From positions 1 through 64,000 of the forward strand of contig NZ_WJIE01000025.1 in the NCBI RefSeq assembly GCF_009649845.1: 64,000 nucleotides of DNA. The letters run 5' to 3'. The stretch comes from Polyangium spumosum (GTDB taxonomy: Bacteria; Myxococcota_A; Polyangia; Polyangiales; Polyangiaceae). Position numbers and translations under genes: made by a program. The first letter of the stretch is position 1, and the number at the start of each line of letters is the position of its first letter. The notes under the pieces were generated by a model that saw only the letters and a program-made list of their open reading frames with translations, was not told the origin of the DNA and ran no database searches. Below, piece after piece: positions 55,011 through 63,977 of the stretch.

Positions 55011-57884
55011 TCACAGACTGGGGGGCTCTATCGCGTCCTTGGTGACAAGTCCCTTGGTCGGGATACCGGGGGGGAGTCCAGGGCCGGTAATCGTCTGGCC
55101 CTTGGCCTCGCGTGCGGCGCACGCTTGGTTCAGGTCGAGCAGGAACGCGAGCGGGTCCTTGCGGGCGCCCATCCCGTAGGCTGCGCGAACCGCGGCATCC
55201 AGCGAGGCGTGCGCGTCCTTCAGCGGATGCTTGCCTGGATCTTCCATCGAAGCGTACATTGCGCGCAGGCTCAGCTTGTCCCGCCTGGCAAGTTCTCGTC
55301 GTAGCTTGCGTAGTTCCACCGCGGCTTTCGCCACCGCGGCGACCTGCTTGGCGTCCGGAGTCTGCGGCCATGGGAAGCTGTCGAAGACCGTGTTCGATGT
55401 ATACCGCCAGTCGCGTTTCAACGTGGAGCACCGCGCATTGAACCATGCCCAGTGGATCCCCGATTGGAGAACGCCGAAGGAGTAATCATCCTCCAAGGGA
55501 AATACCATGACGACGTCGCTGGGGCGGATGGCCGAAGAGACAAATTCAAAGATCGGGCGCTTCGTAAGACGTGAACACGCGATGTAGCGATTGATGTCAC
55601 GTAGTTTGGTGATCAAATCCCGGCGTGGATAACTAAGTAACCACCAGCGACGCAGGAAATTCTCGTGATGCTTGTTCCCTCTTTTTTCGAGACCCTCGTT
55701 GTGCGCCTTTTCTCTAGCTGCAGCGTCTTCTCGATCCGGTAAGACTAGCTCCTTCACTCGCCTGAAGGGTAACTGGTAACGGCGCGCTTCGAGCTGGTCT
55801 CGCGGGTGGAAGTCGATCACCCATCGGCTGGGCTGTCCCGTACCGGTTAGGAGGTCGTCGCCGATGAGGTACGGAAATATGACCTCACGATTCGCCTGGG
55901 ATGCGGCGATTGCTGCACGGGCATCATCGGGTGAAAGCAGGAACCCCTCGTGACCATGCGTCTGTCCCTGATAGCAGGCCTCTCCCTCTGCGTTTGCTCG
56001 CAGACCCTTGGCACCGGTCACGTCGAGGCTCGACGACAGGGACGAAGGGATGCGGTCCAGCATCACCTCCTTCCAAGGGCTATTGCGGTCATCACCCTCC
56101 TGCCATGACAGCTTCTTCAGCCCCTCCGCCTCACCCTTTCGCCAGTTGACGACGGAGACATGAACCACAGCTTCCCCCGGCCACACCATCGTCGAAACCG
56201 CTTCGGTAATGGTGCCCCCGTTCTTGACGATGTAGTCGAGGCCGCCCTCGCGTGAATAATTCTGCCGTACAGTGTTCGTGCCGACGAGCCCAGCCGTTGT
56301 GCCCACCTTCAGCTCATCGTGAGCGCGGCGGAACCAGTAAACGCAATAGTCTGCGCGGCCGGGCACGTCTGGATAGCGGTTGCGTACGCGGCGCACGTAC
56401 TCGGCGCCGAACTCCCGCTGCATCTTGTTCTTCGACTGGAACGGCGGGTTTCCGATGATGAGATCCGCGGTCGGCCATTCGCAGAAAAGCGCATCGTTAC
56501 ACTGTATGTTGTCGTCCAGGTTATCCAATGGCAAGGGCTGATCGATATCGAGCCCGAGCTCGGCCTGGGCCACGTCGAGCGCGTGGTGTGCCTCGTCGAG
56601 CGCAAGCTTCTTCCCGAGCATGAGCGTGACCTTCGCCAGCTCGACGGCGAAGGCATCCTTGTCGATGCCGAAGAACTGGCGCGTCTGGATCGAGGTCGTC
56701 GAGCCGACCTTGAGCCGCGTTTCTGCCGAGAATCGCTCGTGTACCTTTTCCAGCAGCTCGAGCTCGAGTCGCTTCAGCTCGCGATAAGCGACATAGAGAA
56801 AGTTTCCGCTTCCACACGCCGGGTCGAGAATGCGGAGCTTGGTGAGCGCATCACGAAGCGGGAGCAATTCTTTCAGGGTTGCTGCCTCGCGGATACGCGC
56901 GCGCCAGGGCTGGATGAGGCTGGGGCGCACCACGTGCTCGAAGATCGCCGCCTCGGGGGTGTAGTGAGCACCTCGCTCGTGCCGTTCATCCTCGTTCATC
57001 GTCGCCTGGAACAACGTGCCGAAGATGGCAGGGTGGATACGCGCCCAGTTCTCATCCGTGGCCTGCACCAGCAGCTCTAACTCGATAGGTGTGAGCTCGA
57101 TAGGATCGATGGTGCTGAACAAGCCCCCGTTGAAATACCGGACGTTCCGGAAGCGTCCCCCGCGCGCCGGCTTGTCCGTGTTCATCTGTCGGAAGAGCCC
57201 GCCGAGCAGATCGTACGTGCTCTGCCCCTTCTGGCAATCGTGCACCAGCTCGGTGAACAGGCCGCGTGGCAATAGATCCGTGTCCTCGGCGAACATCGCG
57301 ACGACGCACTGGAGCGTGAAGCGCTGGGCCCGCTCGCGCGTCTCGCCACGATCCACCATCGCGCGGAAGACCTCGCCCAGCTTGCGCGCAGTCGCGTCGC
57401 TCACCTCCCGCCGGTTGTTGTCGAAGAGCGGTTTCTTCGGTTGAGGCAGAAGGAAGTTGAGGGCCGGCCACCGGCTCGGCAACTCGACGAGCTTCAGCCG
57501 GTCCATCGGCTCGTCTAGCTGCTGGTCGAACTCGTAGATCCAGATGTCGTCGAAGTTGCACAGGACGACGTACTGTGGCTTGTTCGGTACGAGCCGTTGC
57601 CAATACTCGTAGACTTGGTTGTAGATGCGCGGGCTACCCAGGCGCTCACCACGCTTCTTCATCTCGATCAGGACGTGCTTGCCCCAACGGAGATCAGCGA
57701 ACTTCGTACGGCCGTCGGCGAGCTTCACTCGCTCTTCGAGGGTCGCGCCAGCCTCCTTGTAACCCGCGTGCCCGAAGGCGCGGAACAGGCGGTCGCAGAA
57801 GACTTGTGCCTCCCCTTTTTCGTCGCCCTTCAAGGTGTGGGCGTAGGCGACGAAGGCGGCCATCGAAGCAGCGATCTCGTGCAT
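55011..57884 (-). CDS. Type IIL (MmeI-like) restriction-modification fusion
   Basis: 957 aa, usual length. N-terminal PD-(D/E)XK nuclease: FADLRWGKHVLIEMKKRGE, with D and E-x-K in place. A helical spacer follows, then an N6-adenine methyltransferase with DPACGSGNFLYVA (SAM) and IIGNPPFQSK (NPPF catalysis), then a target-recognition part and C-terminal helices. One polypeptide does both cutting and protection, so it works without partners. Codon use and several TA-rich stretches differ from neighbours, as for acquired defence genes. Recognition sequence cannot be read from the protein. Confidence 0.9.
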   Translation of the reverse strand: MHEIAASMAAFVAYAHTLKGDEKGEAQVFCDRLFRAFGHAGYKEAGATLEERVKLADGRTKFADLRWGKHVLIEMKKRGERLGSPRIYNQVYEYWQRLVPNKPQYVVLCNFDDIWIYEFDQQLDEPMDRLKLVELPSRWPALNFLLPQPKKPLFDNNRREVSDATARKLGEVFRAMVDRGETRERAQRFTLQCVVAMFAEDTDLLPRGLFTELVHDCQKGQSTYDLLGGLFRQMNTDKPARGGRFRNVRYFNGGLFSTIDPIELTPIELELLVQATDENWARIHPAIFGTLFQATMNEDERHERGAHYTPEAAIFEHVVRPSLIQPWRARIREAATLKELLPLRDALTKLRILDPACGSGNFLYVAYRELKRLELELLEKVHERFSAETRLKVGSTTSIQTRQFFGIDKDAFAVELAKVTLMLGKKLALDEAHHALDVAQAELGLDIDQPLPLDNLDDNIQCNDALFCEWPTADLIIGNPPFQSKNKMQREFGAEYVRRVRNRYPDVPGRADYCVYWFRRAHDELKVGTTAGLVGTNTVRQNYSREGGLDYIVKNGGTITEAVSTMVWPGEAVVHVSVVNWRKGEAEGLKKLSWQEGDDRNSPWKEVMLDRIPSSLSSSLDVTGAKGLRANAEGEACYQGQTHGHEGFLLSPDDARAAIAASQANREVIFPYLIGDDLLTGTGQPSRWVIDFHPRDQLEARRYQLPFRRVKELVLPDREDAAAREKAHNEGLEKRGNKHHENFLRRWWLLSYPRRDLITKLRDINRYIACSRLTKRPIFEFVSSAIRPSDVVMVFPLEDDYSFGVLQSGIHWAWFNARCSTLKRDWRYTSNTVFDSFPWPQTPDAKQVAAVAKAAVELRKLRRELARRDKLSLRAMYASMEDPGKHPLKDAHASLDAAVRAAYGMGARKDPLAFLLDLNQACAAREAKGQTITGPGLPPGIPTKGLVTKDAIEPPSL

Positions 57885-58066
57885 GGCGGCGCACCATACC
57901 CCAAGACGGCGGTGACGAGCCAGGTCCTCGTGGCATCACGCCCCCTGGGGTTCATGTCGGGTTTCCCGTTGCCACGACGCGCCTTCCGCGGGGTGCGGGC
58001 ATGCTTGGGCGTGGCGGAGGCGGGCCGCCCATCGCCGGGCAGCCCGTTGGTTGAAGGGCGCGCGAG

Positions 58067-58606
58067 TTACACCAGCGCGAGCCTCTTCAGCCGCTCCCGG
58101 GCGAGTCGCACGCGGGCGTAGACGGTCTTCAGCTTCAGCCCGAGCGTCTCGGCGATCTCCCGGACCGAATGCCCCTCCAGGTAGGGGACCAGCACGGCCC
58201 GAATGCGCGGCCGGCTCTTCTCCAGGAAACGCTTGAGCCGGAACATCCCATACATCGCTTGCAGGATCGTCCCCGAGGACGTCGTGTCTCCCTGCTCGGC
58301 GAAATCGTCCGCCAATCCAGTGAACACCTCCCGCTCGAAGCGCGCGAGGCTCCGATGATTGCGCGCACGGTTGAGCCCGATCACCACGAGCCACGGACGA
58401 GCATGCTCCGGCGTGACCAGGCATTCGAGCCGGCGCCAGGCCGTGACGAAGACGTCCTGCACGAGGTCGTCCACGTCGCGGAAGGGGATGGCCTGCGTGA
58501 GGAGCAGGCGGCGAAGGAAGCTGCGGTGTTCGAGGTAGAGGCGGGCGAGCAGGGCGTGCGGCGCAGAAAAGTTTGCCCGCGGCGGGCGCAGGTGTAGCGT
58601 TGTCAT
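58067..58606 (-). CDS. ECF-type RNA polymerase sigma factor
   Basis: 179 aa from the ATG at 58606. Region 2 (RDVDDLVQDVFVTAWRRLE) and region 4 (GHSVREIAETLGLKLKTVYARVRLARERL) are clear, with no region 3. No anti-sigma gene is adjacent, which is common for myxobacterial ECFs. It stands alone between the MmeI-type gene and the broken MYXO-CTERM gene. The upstream 200 bp holds its promoter; no autoregulatory box was identified. Confidence 0.9.
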   Translation of the reverse strand: MTTLHLRPPRANFSAPHALLARLYLEHRSFLRRLLLTQAIPFRDVDDLVQDVFVTAWRRLECLVTPEHARPWLVVIGLNRARNHRSLARFEREVFTGLADDFAEQGDTTSSGTILQAMYGMFRLKRFLEKSRPRIRAVLVPYLEGHSVREIAETLGLKLKTVYARVRLARERLKRLALV

Positions 58607-58809
58607 TAGCTCATGACTCCGGTTAGCGCGGGGTTGTGGGTCAGACGCCGGTCGGTGTGTCAGCGCCGGCTGGCGTCGCTTGTTTTGTCCCACAGGTCGG
58701 CGGGGAAGGAAATCCCTAAATGTGAGGATTGGTTCGCCGCGGGAATACCCACGATCCGCAGGGAGGGAGGCGAGGCGGGGGGAAGGGGAGCTGTGATCCT
58801 GGGTTGAAA

Positions 58810-59130
58810 TCACCCGCGACGCGCGCGACGCCGCCACCCGAAGAGCAACCCGAGCCCCAGCACCGCCAGCGCGGGCGAGCCCCCGGTCTGCGGCGCCATG
58901 CGGCATCCGCAGCCGGCATCGTCGGTGGTCACCTCGCCGCCGCCCGCGCCGGTCGGATCAACGCCGCCGGAGCCGCCCATTCCGCCGCCGCCGCCGCTTC
59001 CGCCCATTCCACCGGAGCCGCCCGCGCCGCCCATTCCACCGCCGCCGCCGCCGCTGCCGCCGCTTCCGCCTCCGCTTCCGCCGCCGCTCCCGCCCCCGCC
59101 TCCGCTCCCGATCCGGAATCTATTTGCTAC
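58810..59130 (-). pseudogene. 3' fragment of a MYXO-CTERM protein, truncated by the element
   Basis: An open Gly/Ser-rich frame (GGSGG repeats) ends in a clear MYXO-CTERM tail: AGCGCRMAPQTGGSPALAV followed by a hydrophobic helix and RRRARRG. Upstream it runs into an in-frame TAG at 59131-59133, inside the inverted repeat, and has no signal peptide. It is therefore the last ~105 codons of a longer surface protein whose 5' part is missing. The remaining gene part should lie at the other end of the recombinase element. Confidence 0.72.
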
Positions 59131-59149
59131 CTACTACCTAGGCAGCAAA
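59123..59149. other. Candidate recombinase attachment site
   Basis: TTTGCTACCT (59123-59132) and AGGCAGCAAA (59140-59149) are an inverted repeat with one mismatch around ACTACCT. It marks the switch from the truncated, GC-rich gene to lower-GC sequence, 107 bp upstream of the serine recombinase start. Serine integrase att sites have this size and geometry; the crossover dinucleotide cannot be read without the partner site. Confidence 0.45.
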
Positions 59150-59256
59150 CTTAATGATTCCGAAAACTTGCGACACACTGAGAGCGACCCGCTGCCCGGC
59201 CAAATAGGCTGATCGCTTGTTCAGTAGTGACGCAGTCCGATCGAGAGGTCTCGACC

Positions 59257-61110
59257 ATGGAAGCCAGGACCGGCATCATCCCGAGCATGGGCGGCAAGAG
59301 CAGCAAGGGCGGCAAGGGCGGCAAGGCGCGCGGAACGGCGCAGGATCGAGCGCACGTCAGCCCCCCGCGCGAGGTCTCCATCCTCGACGCGGCGCCCGAT
59401 GCGCCCGCGGTCGTGAACGCAGGGCCCACGATCGCGGATCCTTCCTCGGTTCGGCGGGTCCTCACGGTCAACGGTCCTCACGCGGGGACGTCGCGAGTCC
59501 TCGCCTATCGGCGCGTCTCGACCATGGAGCAAATGCGATCGGGCACGTCGCTCGACGCGCAGGACGAGGAGATCCGGCGTTACTGTCAGTACGCCCGCCT
59601 CCCGGATCCGATTGACTTTGAAGAAACGGAATCGGGCGGCGTCGAGTCACAAGAGAAACGGGAGAAGATCGCAGCCCTGCTAAAGGCCGTCCGCCCGGGG
59701 GATCTCGTGGTCGTGGCGAAGCTCGATCGGTTCTCTCGCGATATCGTTTTTACGATCTCCGCCGTGCGAGACATCATCAAGCGGGGTGCTCGCTTCCTGT
59801 CTCTCGCTGAACGGTTCGACGCCTCTACCCCCGAGGGGGAGACGCAAATGGCCCTGTGGGCGTCGATCGCACAGATGGAGCGGGCCCGCATTCGGGAGCG
59901 CACAGAAGGCAATCGAAAGCGGCTGCGGGCCCTCGGGAAATTCGTAGAGGGACAGCCCCCGTTCGGCTACGTTCGGGCCAAGGGCGCGGACGCACACGAT
60001 AAGCCGCGCCGATTGGAGATCGATCCGGTCAAGGCGCCGATCGTTCGCGAAATGTTCGACATGTGCCTTGCAGGCAAGAGCGCGCGAGACATCGCGCTCC
60101 ATTGCCAGACGACCTATGCAGGACTCGCGATGTTCCGGACCGTCTGGATCCTGCAATTGCTCAAAAACCGAATGTACGCCGGCCAGATCGCGACCACGCC
60201 CGTCCGGCCCGACAAAAACCGCCAGTTGACGCAAAAGCCCGCGGAATGGGTCGACGCGCACGAACCGATCGTTTCCCTGCAAATGTGGCACGCGGCCCAG
60301 CACGCGCTAGCGGGACGGCGCTCCTACGGGCGCAAGCCTCGCACGGACACGATCACCTCGGAATGGTTGATCCGAGGGCTCGCCCGTTGCTCCATTTGCG
60401 GATCGATGATCACGGCCAAGCCTGCAAGCGAGAAGAATAAGCACGCGGGGTATTACGTGTGCCGGAAGCGCTACGCGCCGGAATTGAAGAATGCCACGCG
60501 CGAGCGGTGCATGGGGGCGCCCTGGAATCGGCAGGACGAGATCGATCCGAAGATCGAAAGGCTCGCGGCGCGGCACTTCAAGGCGCTTGACGGCCAACTG
60601 TCGAAAGCGCCCCCGCCGTCCCCCCATGCGCCGAATTTCAGGGTGCAGCGCGCCAAGCTCGTAACGGCGCGGAGCAACCTCGTGTCCATGGTCTCCTCGG
60701 GTCAGTGGGGGATGGACGTGATCCGCGCGGAAGCGGCGCGGATCGAGCGCGAGCTTGCCGCGATCGACGCGGAGGAACGGGCGCTCTCCGCGGAAGCTTC
60801 GGCCGATACGGTCGACAACCGGAAGGGTGCGCTTTCGTGGTTGCGTTCGATCGTGGCGCAATGGGGGACGATGGGCGTCCCTGCTCGGCGCGCGGCGCTC
60901 GGCGCGATGCTCGACGGGATCAAGATTGGTCCGGAGGGGATCGCCATCGAATGGAGCGACGCCGCGACGATGGCCGTCCGGTACGCGGAAGGACGCCTGC
61001 CCGATCCCGCGACGCTCGATCATGCGAGCGACGATCCGCGGCGCCCTGCTCGCCCGATGCTCACGGGGGGTGTGGAGCACGTGGGCGCGCTTCCGCCCGG
61101 AGACGCCTAG
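59257..61110 (+). CDS. Large serine recombinase (integrase)
   Basis: 617 aa, ATG at 59257 with GAGAGG upstream (an upstream GTG at 59227 is weaker). A ~75-residue Gly/Lys-rich N-terminal extension is unusual. The catalytic domain has YRRVSTMEQ (nucleophile Ser) and AKLDRFSRD with the family arginines, then the recombinase domain (PPFGYVRAKG), a zinc-ribbon with CSICG and C..C spacing, and a coiled-coil tail. It integrates and excises DNA at att sites. It is beside a truncated gene and the repeat field, which identifies it as the mover of this element. Confidence 0.9.
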   Translation: MEARTGIIPSMGGKSSKGGKGGKARGTAQDRAHVSPPREVSILDAAPDAPAVVNAGPTIADPSSVRRVLTVNGPHAGTSRVLAYRRVSTMEQMRSGTSLDAQDEEIRRYCQYARLPDPIDFEETESGGVESQEKREKIAALLKAVRPGDLVVVAKLDRFSRDIVFTISAVRDIIKRGARFLSLAERFDASTPEGETQMALWASIAQMERARIRERTEGNRKRLRALGKFVEGQPPFGYVRAKGADAHDKPRRLEIDPVKAPIVREMFDMCLAGKSARDIALHCQTTYAGLAMFRTVWILQLLKNRMYAGQIATTPVRPDKNRQLTQKPAEWVDAHEPIVSLQMWHAAQHALAGRRSYGRKPRTDTITSEWLIRGLARCSICGSMITAKPASEKNKHAGYYVCRKRYAPELKNATRERCMGAPWNRQDEIDPKIERLAARHFKALDGQLSKAPPPSPHAPNFRVQRAKLVTARSNLVSMVSSGQWGMDVIRAEAARIERELAAIDAEERALSAEASADTVDNRKGALSWLRSIVAQWGTMGVPARRAALGAMLDGIKIGPEGIAIEWSDAATMAVRYAEGRLPDPATLDHASDDPRRPARPMLTGGVEHVGALPPGDA

Positions 61111-61259
61111 CAGGCGCCCTAGCAGGCGCTCGGCGCGCGGGAAGGGTCGGGGGGCCATCCCGCGCGCCGGAACGCAGGGCGCCCCCTTCCCGCGCCGTCT
61201 CGCGCCACCGCTCGGCGCGGTCGTGCTCGACGGCGCAGCCCTCGCAAGACGCGGCGCGA

Positions 61260-61589
61260 TTAGGGCCCCCGCGACCAGACCACCTTGCCTGCATTAAAAT
61301 CTACCCTGGAAAACTCTGACCTGAGAGCGATATATTGAACCTTAATCGAGAATTCTCGACCGTCGATATCCAGAGCACCATCTTCGCCGAGTGCGGGCGT
61401 TACGATTGTCAAGGAGCCATCCTCGTAAAGATACATGGGCGCGTCGAGCAATTGCGCGTCAAGGGCGTTCAATGTGGACGACGGGTAGATGCTCGCTTCC
61501 CGGAGTTTGTCGCGAATCTCGCGCATAAACTGCTCCCGCAAACGAGGATCGTTGAGCGAATCAACCGTTTCGTGAATATCAATATTCAT
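61260..61589 (-). CDS. Hypothetical protein in the recombinase element
   Basis: 109 aa from the ATG at 61589, with AGAGGG upstream. Start MNIDIHETVDSLNDPRLREQ, helical then a beta part ending DGREFSIKVQYIALRSEF. No family recognised. Its composition is clearly lower in GC than the flanking repeat DNA, so it is cargo from another source. A repeat copy sits just upstream at 61696. Confidence 0.72.
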   Translation of the reverse strand: MNIDIHETVDSLNDPRLREQFMREIRDKLREASIYPSSTLNALDAQLLDAPMYLYEDGSLTIVTPALGEDGALDIDGREFSIKVQYIALRSEFSRVDFNAGKVVWSRGP

Positions 61590-61794
61590 GCGGTCCCTCT
61601 TCCAGAATGCCAACGGCGCTCGACGCCATACAACTAACGCCAATCAGGCGCAAGCCGCCCGACGAACCCACGGCGCAGCCAGGGCGCTCTCGACGTTCGG
61701 CGCGGTCGTGCTCGACGGCGCAGCCCCTCGGGGCCGACGCGCGGCGCATAACTGCCGTCGTTTAGGTGGGTTACGTGTCCGCCGATCGGTGGGC

Positions 61795-62571
61795 CTATAG
61801 GGCATCGAGGGCTTTCTGCACTTTATCAATCAATGGCTGCGGAATAGGCCCCTTCTCCGCGCCCATCACCGCTACGCACAAAGATTGCGACGACGTGACC
61901 AGGGCCGCGCGCTTGTCTTTAAGCTCGGTCGCGGCAGCAGCCGTAGCCTTATCCAACTTCTCTTTCTCGGCCACACAAATCACTGCGATTTCTGTCTTGT
62001 CCGGCATATGTATTGTGGCCAGCTCGCCCGCCTTGCATTCGCCGGCGCCTCCCATTGCAACGCGCACACGCTCACAAAGCTTCATGTCTGGATTGATCAC
62101 GCAATCCTTGACAAGCACGTTCATCATTAGCCCGTCAACGTGCCCCACAACGGTCACTTCATCGCCCTTGTTCAACGAGGCCGCCGCCTTCGTTTCGCTG
62201 TCTCTGACAAAGCATTGCACCTCTGGGATTTCCAACATTGCGCCGGTTCCCACGGTAACATAGATGCTGTCGGTGATATCCTTTTTTACGTCACCAACCT
62301 TTCCATGAATTTGAATAATTTTATCCTTGAATTTACTATCGGCTCGCACCTCATTGTTTTTGTATTCGTCAAGAATGTCTTTGACTGAAACCCTCGCAGA
62401 TGGCCGATCCGCAAAGCTGCGCGCGGGCGCAGCCGCCGCCGCTGGGGTTGGTGTCGCCGTAGCTGCCGAATTATTCGTCGTTTCGCTCTCCGACGAGGGC
62501 GACGAATTCTTTCCGAGGTTACAGCACGCAGCGAGGGAGAATGTGAGCAATGCGAGCGCGATCTGTCTCAT
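61795..62571 (-). CDS. OB-fold lipoprotein, tRNA_anti-like
   Basis: 258 aa from the ATG at 62571. Lipobox LAACC after a short signal peptide, a Ser/Ala/Pro linker, then a segment with the OB-fold tRNA_anti-like pattern KFKDKIIQIHGKVGDVKKDI and GDEVTVVGHVDGLMMNVLVKDC. Such lipoproteins are widespread and of unknown role. Low GC (many ATT/AAA codons) contrasts with surrounding DNA. It is the largest cargo gene of the element in this window. Confidence 0.76.
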   Translation of the reverse strand: MRQIALALLTFSLAACCNLGKNSSPSSESETTNNSAATATPTPAAAAAPARSFADRPSARVSVKDILDEYKNNEVRADSKFKDKIIQIHGKVGDVKKDITDSIYVTVGTGAMLEIPEVQCFVRDSETKAAASLNKGDEVTVVGHVDGLMMNVLVKDCVINPDMKLCERVRVAMGGAGECKAGELATIHMPDKTEIAVICVAEKEKLDKATAAAATELKDKRAALVTSSQSLCVAVMGAEKGPIPQPLIDKVQKALDAL

Positions 62572-62660
62572 GATGGCCAAGCTACACGCCCATCACGAGC
62601 CCCGTCAACCTTGAGGGGGAGACGCGGTCCCGTAACGACTAGTCGACAGGACCACGGGAC

Positions 62661-62929
62661 GAACCCACGGCGCAGCCCCCGGGGTGCTCTCGACGCTCGG
62701 CGCGGTCGTGCTCGATGGCGCAGCCCTCCCCGATGCTTACGCTAAGTCTCGCGCCCCGACGAACCCACGGCGCAGCCCTCGGGGGGCTCTCGACGCTCGG
62801 CGCGGTCGTGCTCGATGGCGCAGCCCTCCCCGATGCTTACGCTAAGTCTCGCGCCCCGACGAACCCACGGCGCAGCCCTCGGGGCGCTCACGACGCTCGG
62901 CGCGGTCGTGCTCGATGGCGCAGCCCTCG
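62661..62929. repeat. 100-bp tandem repeat, 2.7 copies
   Basis: The start GAACCCACGGCGCAGCC recurs at 62661, 62761 and 62861, exactly 100 bp apart; a related copy lies at 61664. Each unit contains one dispersed core repeat and one CTTACGCTAAG mini inverted repeat (first two units). The few mismatches are in the middle of the unit (CCCCCGGGG, CCCTCGGGG). Confidence 0.93.
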
Positions 62930-63246
62930 CGGCGCTCGACGCGACGCACGGCGCAGCACTCCCCGCAAGACTCGCAAGGCGTGGCGTCGCGGCTCGCATG
63001 CGAGCCGCCCCCTTGGCGGCGCCGCCGTTCGCAGTCTCACGCGGGCGCAGTCTCACGCGTGAGAGCGCGCCTTGCGTGAGCGCGTGAGGGGACCGCGGGA
63101 GGCGGCGCGCGGTCCCCTCGCGTGGACCGCTTACGCTAAGCGTCCCGCTCGCCGCGCAGTGTGTCCCGCTCCGCGAGTGTGCCGTGGCACAGTCGACCGT
63201 TCAGCACACCCAGCACACCGCAGCGCGCCGCGACTTATCGTAAGTC
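62736..63246. repeat. Recurrent mini inverted repeat CTTAnnnTAAG
   Basis: CTTACGCTAAG occurs at 62736-62746, 62836-62846 and 63130-63140, the last extending to CGCTTA/TAAGCG. GACTTATCGTAAGTC at 63232-63246 is a fourth version with changed loop but kept arms. The compensatory pattern suggests the stem itself matters. Confidence 0.7.
62989..63064. repeat. Two perfect palindromes
   Basis: GCGGCTCGCATGCGAGCCGC (62989-63008, 20 bp) and TCTCACGCGTGAGA (63051-63064, 14 bp) are perfect palindromes. A 13-bp direct repeat GCAGTCTCACGCG occurs nearby. They could be sites for a DNA-binding protein. Confidence 0.6.
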
Positions 63247-63634
63247 TCGCTCGGCGCGGTCGTGGTCGACGGCGCAGCCCTCGCACGCCGCGCGGCGCAC
63301 GCAAGCCCCCGCGCGCGCTTCCGGCTTGTAGCCGTGGGTCTTGGGCCACAAGCCTCTTGTAGCCACAAGCCCACAAGCCCCTCGTGAGCCACGCGGAACG
63401 CTTCCCCTTGACGCGCGCCCCCTCGCGCCGCTCGGCGCAGCCCTCGGGGCGCTCGGCGTGGTCGTGCTCGACGGCGCAGCCCTCGTCCCTCCGCCGTGGC
63501 GCAAAGACCGTGTTTTGTAGGCAAAATAATTGTCGGGGCTCTCGCGGCGCTTCGTTTCAAGGGGTTTGCTGCCGTTCGCTCGTCCAGAATTAATAAACAC
63601 CCTAAACTAATTCAATTCCCCGGATCCTTTTGAC

Positions 63635-63669
63635 GGGCCTAATTCCGGGCACTTAGGCCCCGAATTAGC
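63635..63669. repeat. AT-rich patch with nested inverted repeats
   Basis: GGGCCTAA (63635-63642) pairs with TTAGGCCC (63653-63660), and CTAATTC (63639 on) with GAATTAG (63663-63669). It lies in the only strongly AT-rich stretch of the region, next to several CTAATT/AATTAG motifs. Confidence 0.55.
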
Positions 63670-63951
63670 ACACAAAATGCTGAACTAATTACAAGCCCCT
63701 TGACGGCGCAGCCCTCGCGACGCTCGGCGCGGTCGTGCTCGACGGCGTAGCCCTCGGGGCGCTTGTCAAGGGGGACGTGCGCGGAGGGCGCGCGTTTCTT
63801 GTCACGTTGTCTCGGGGGGGCTTGTCTCGCGAGACACACGGACCCGAGACATGCGTGACAACACAACGGGGCAGCCCTTGGGGTGCTCGGCGCGGTCGTG
63901 CTCGACGGCGCGGATTTCGGCGCGTAGGGCGCAGCCCTTGACGGCGTAGGG

Positions 63952-63977
63952 CGCAGCCCTCGGGGCGTAGGGCTGCG
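63952..63977. repeat. Hairpin of inverted repeat arms
   Basis: CGCAGCCCT (63952-63960) and AGGGCTGCG (63969-63977) pair around CGGGGCGT. The left arm is the end of the dispersed core repeat; this is the only place where it meets its reverse complement. Confidence 0.6.

Larger units (their letters stand above)
61211..63911. repeat. Dispersed ~32-bp repeat, nine copies
   Basis: Core CTCGGCGCGGTCGTGCTCGA then (C/T)GGCGCAGCCCT. Copies at 61211, 61696, 62696, 62796, 62896, 63250, 63452, 63723 and a partial one at 63886. All are in the same orientation and lie between or around genes, not within them. They are GC-rich while the genes here are lower in GC. Function unknown. Confidence 0.85.

Noticed and set aside
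58810-59034. Small intact MYXO-CTERM gene starting at an internal ATG
   Set aside because: The start would lie in a Gly-rich linker and give no signal peptide; the open frame continues upstream to a stop at the inverted repeat, which fits truncation better.
62661-62929. Possible CRISPR array from the 100-bp period
   Set aside because: The whole 100-bp unit repeats; there are no unique spacers and no cas genes.
62715-63560. Several short ORFs on both strands (60-120 codons) in the repeat region
   Set aside because: They are translations of the repeat units (for example EGCAVEHDRAER on the minus strand) with no start signals or family features.
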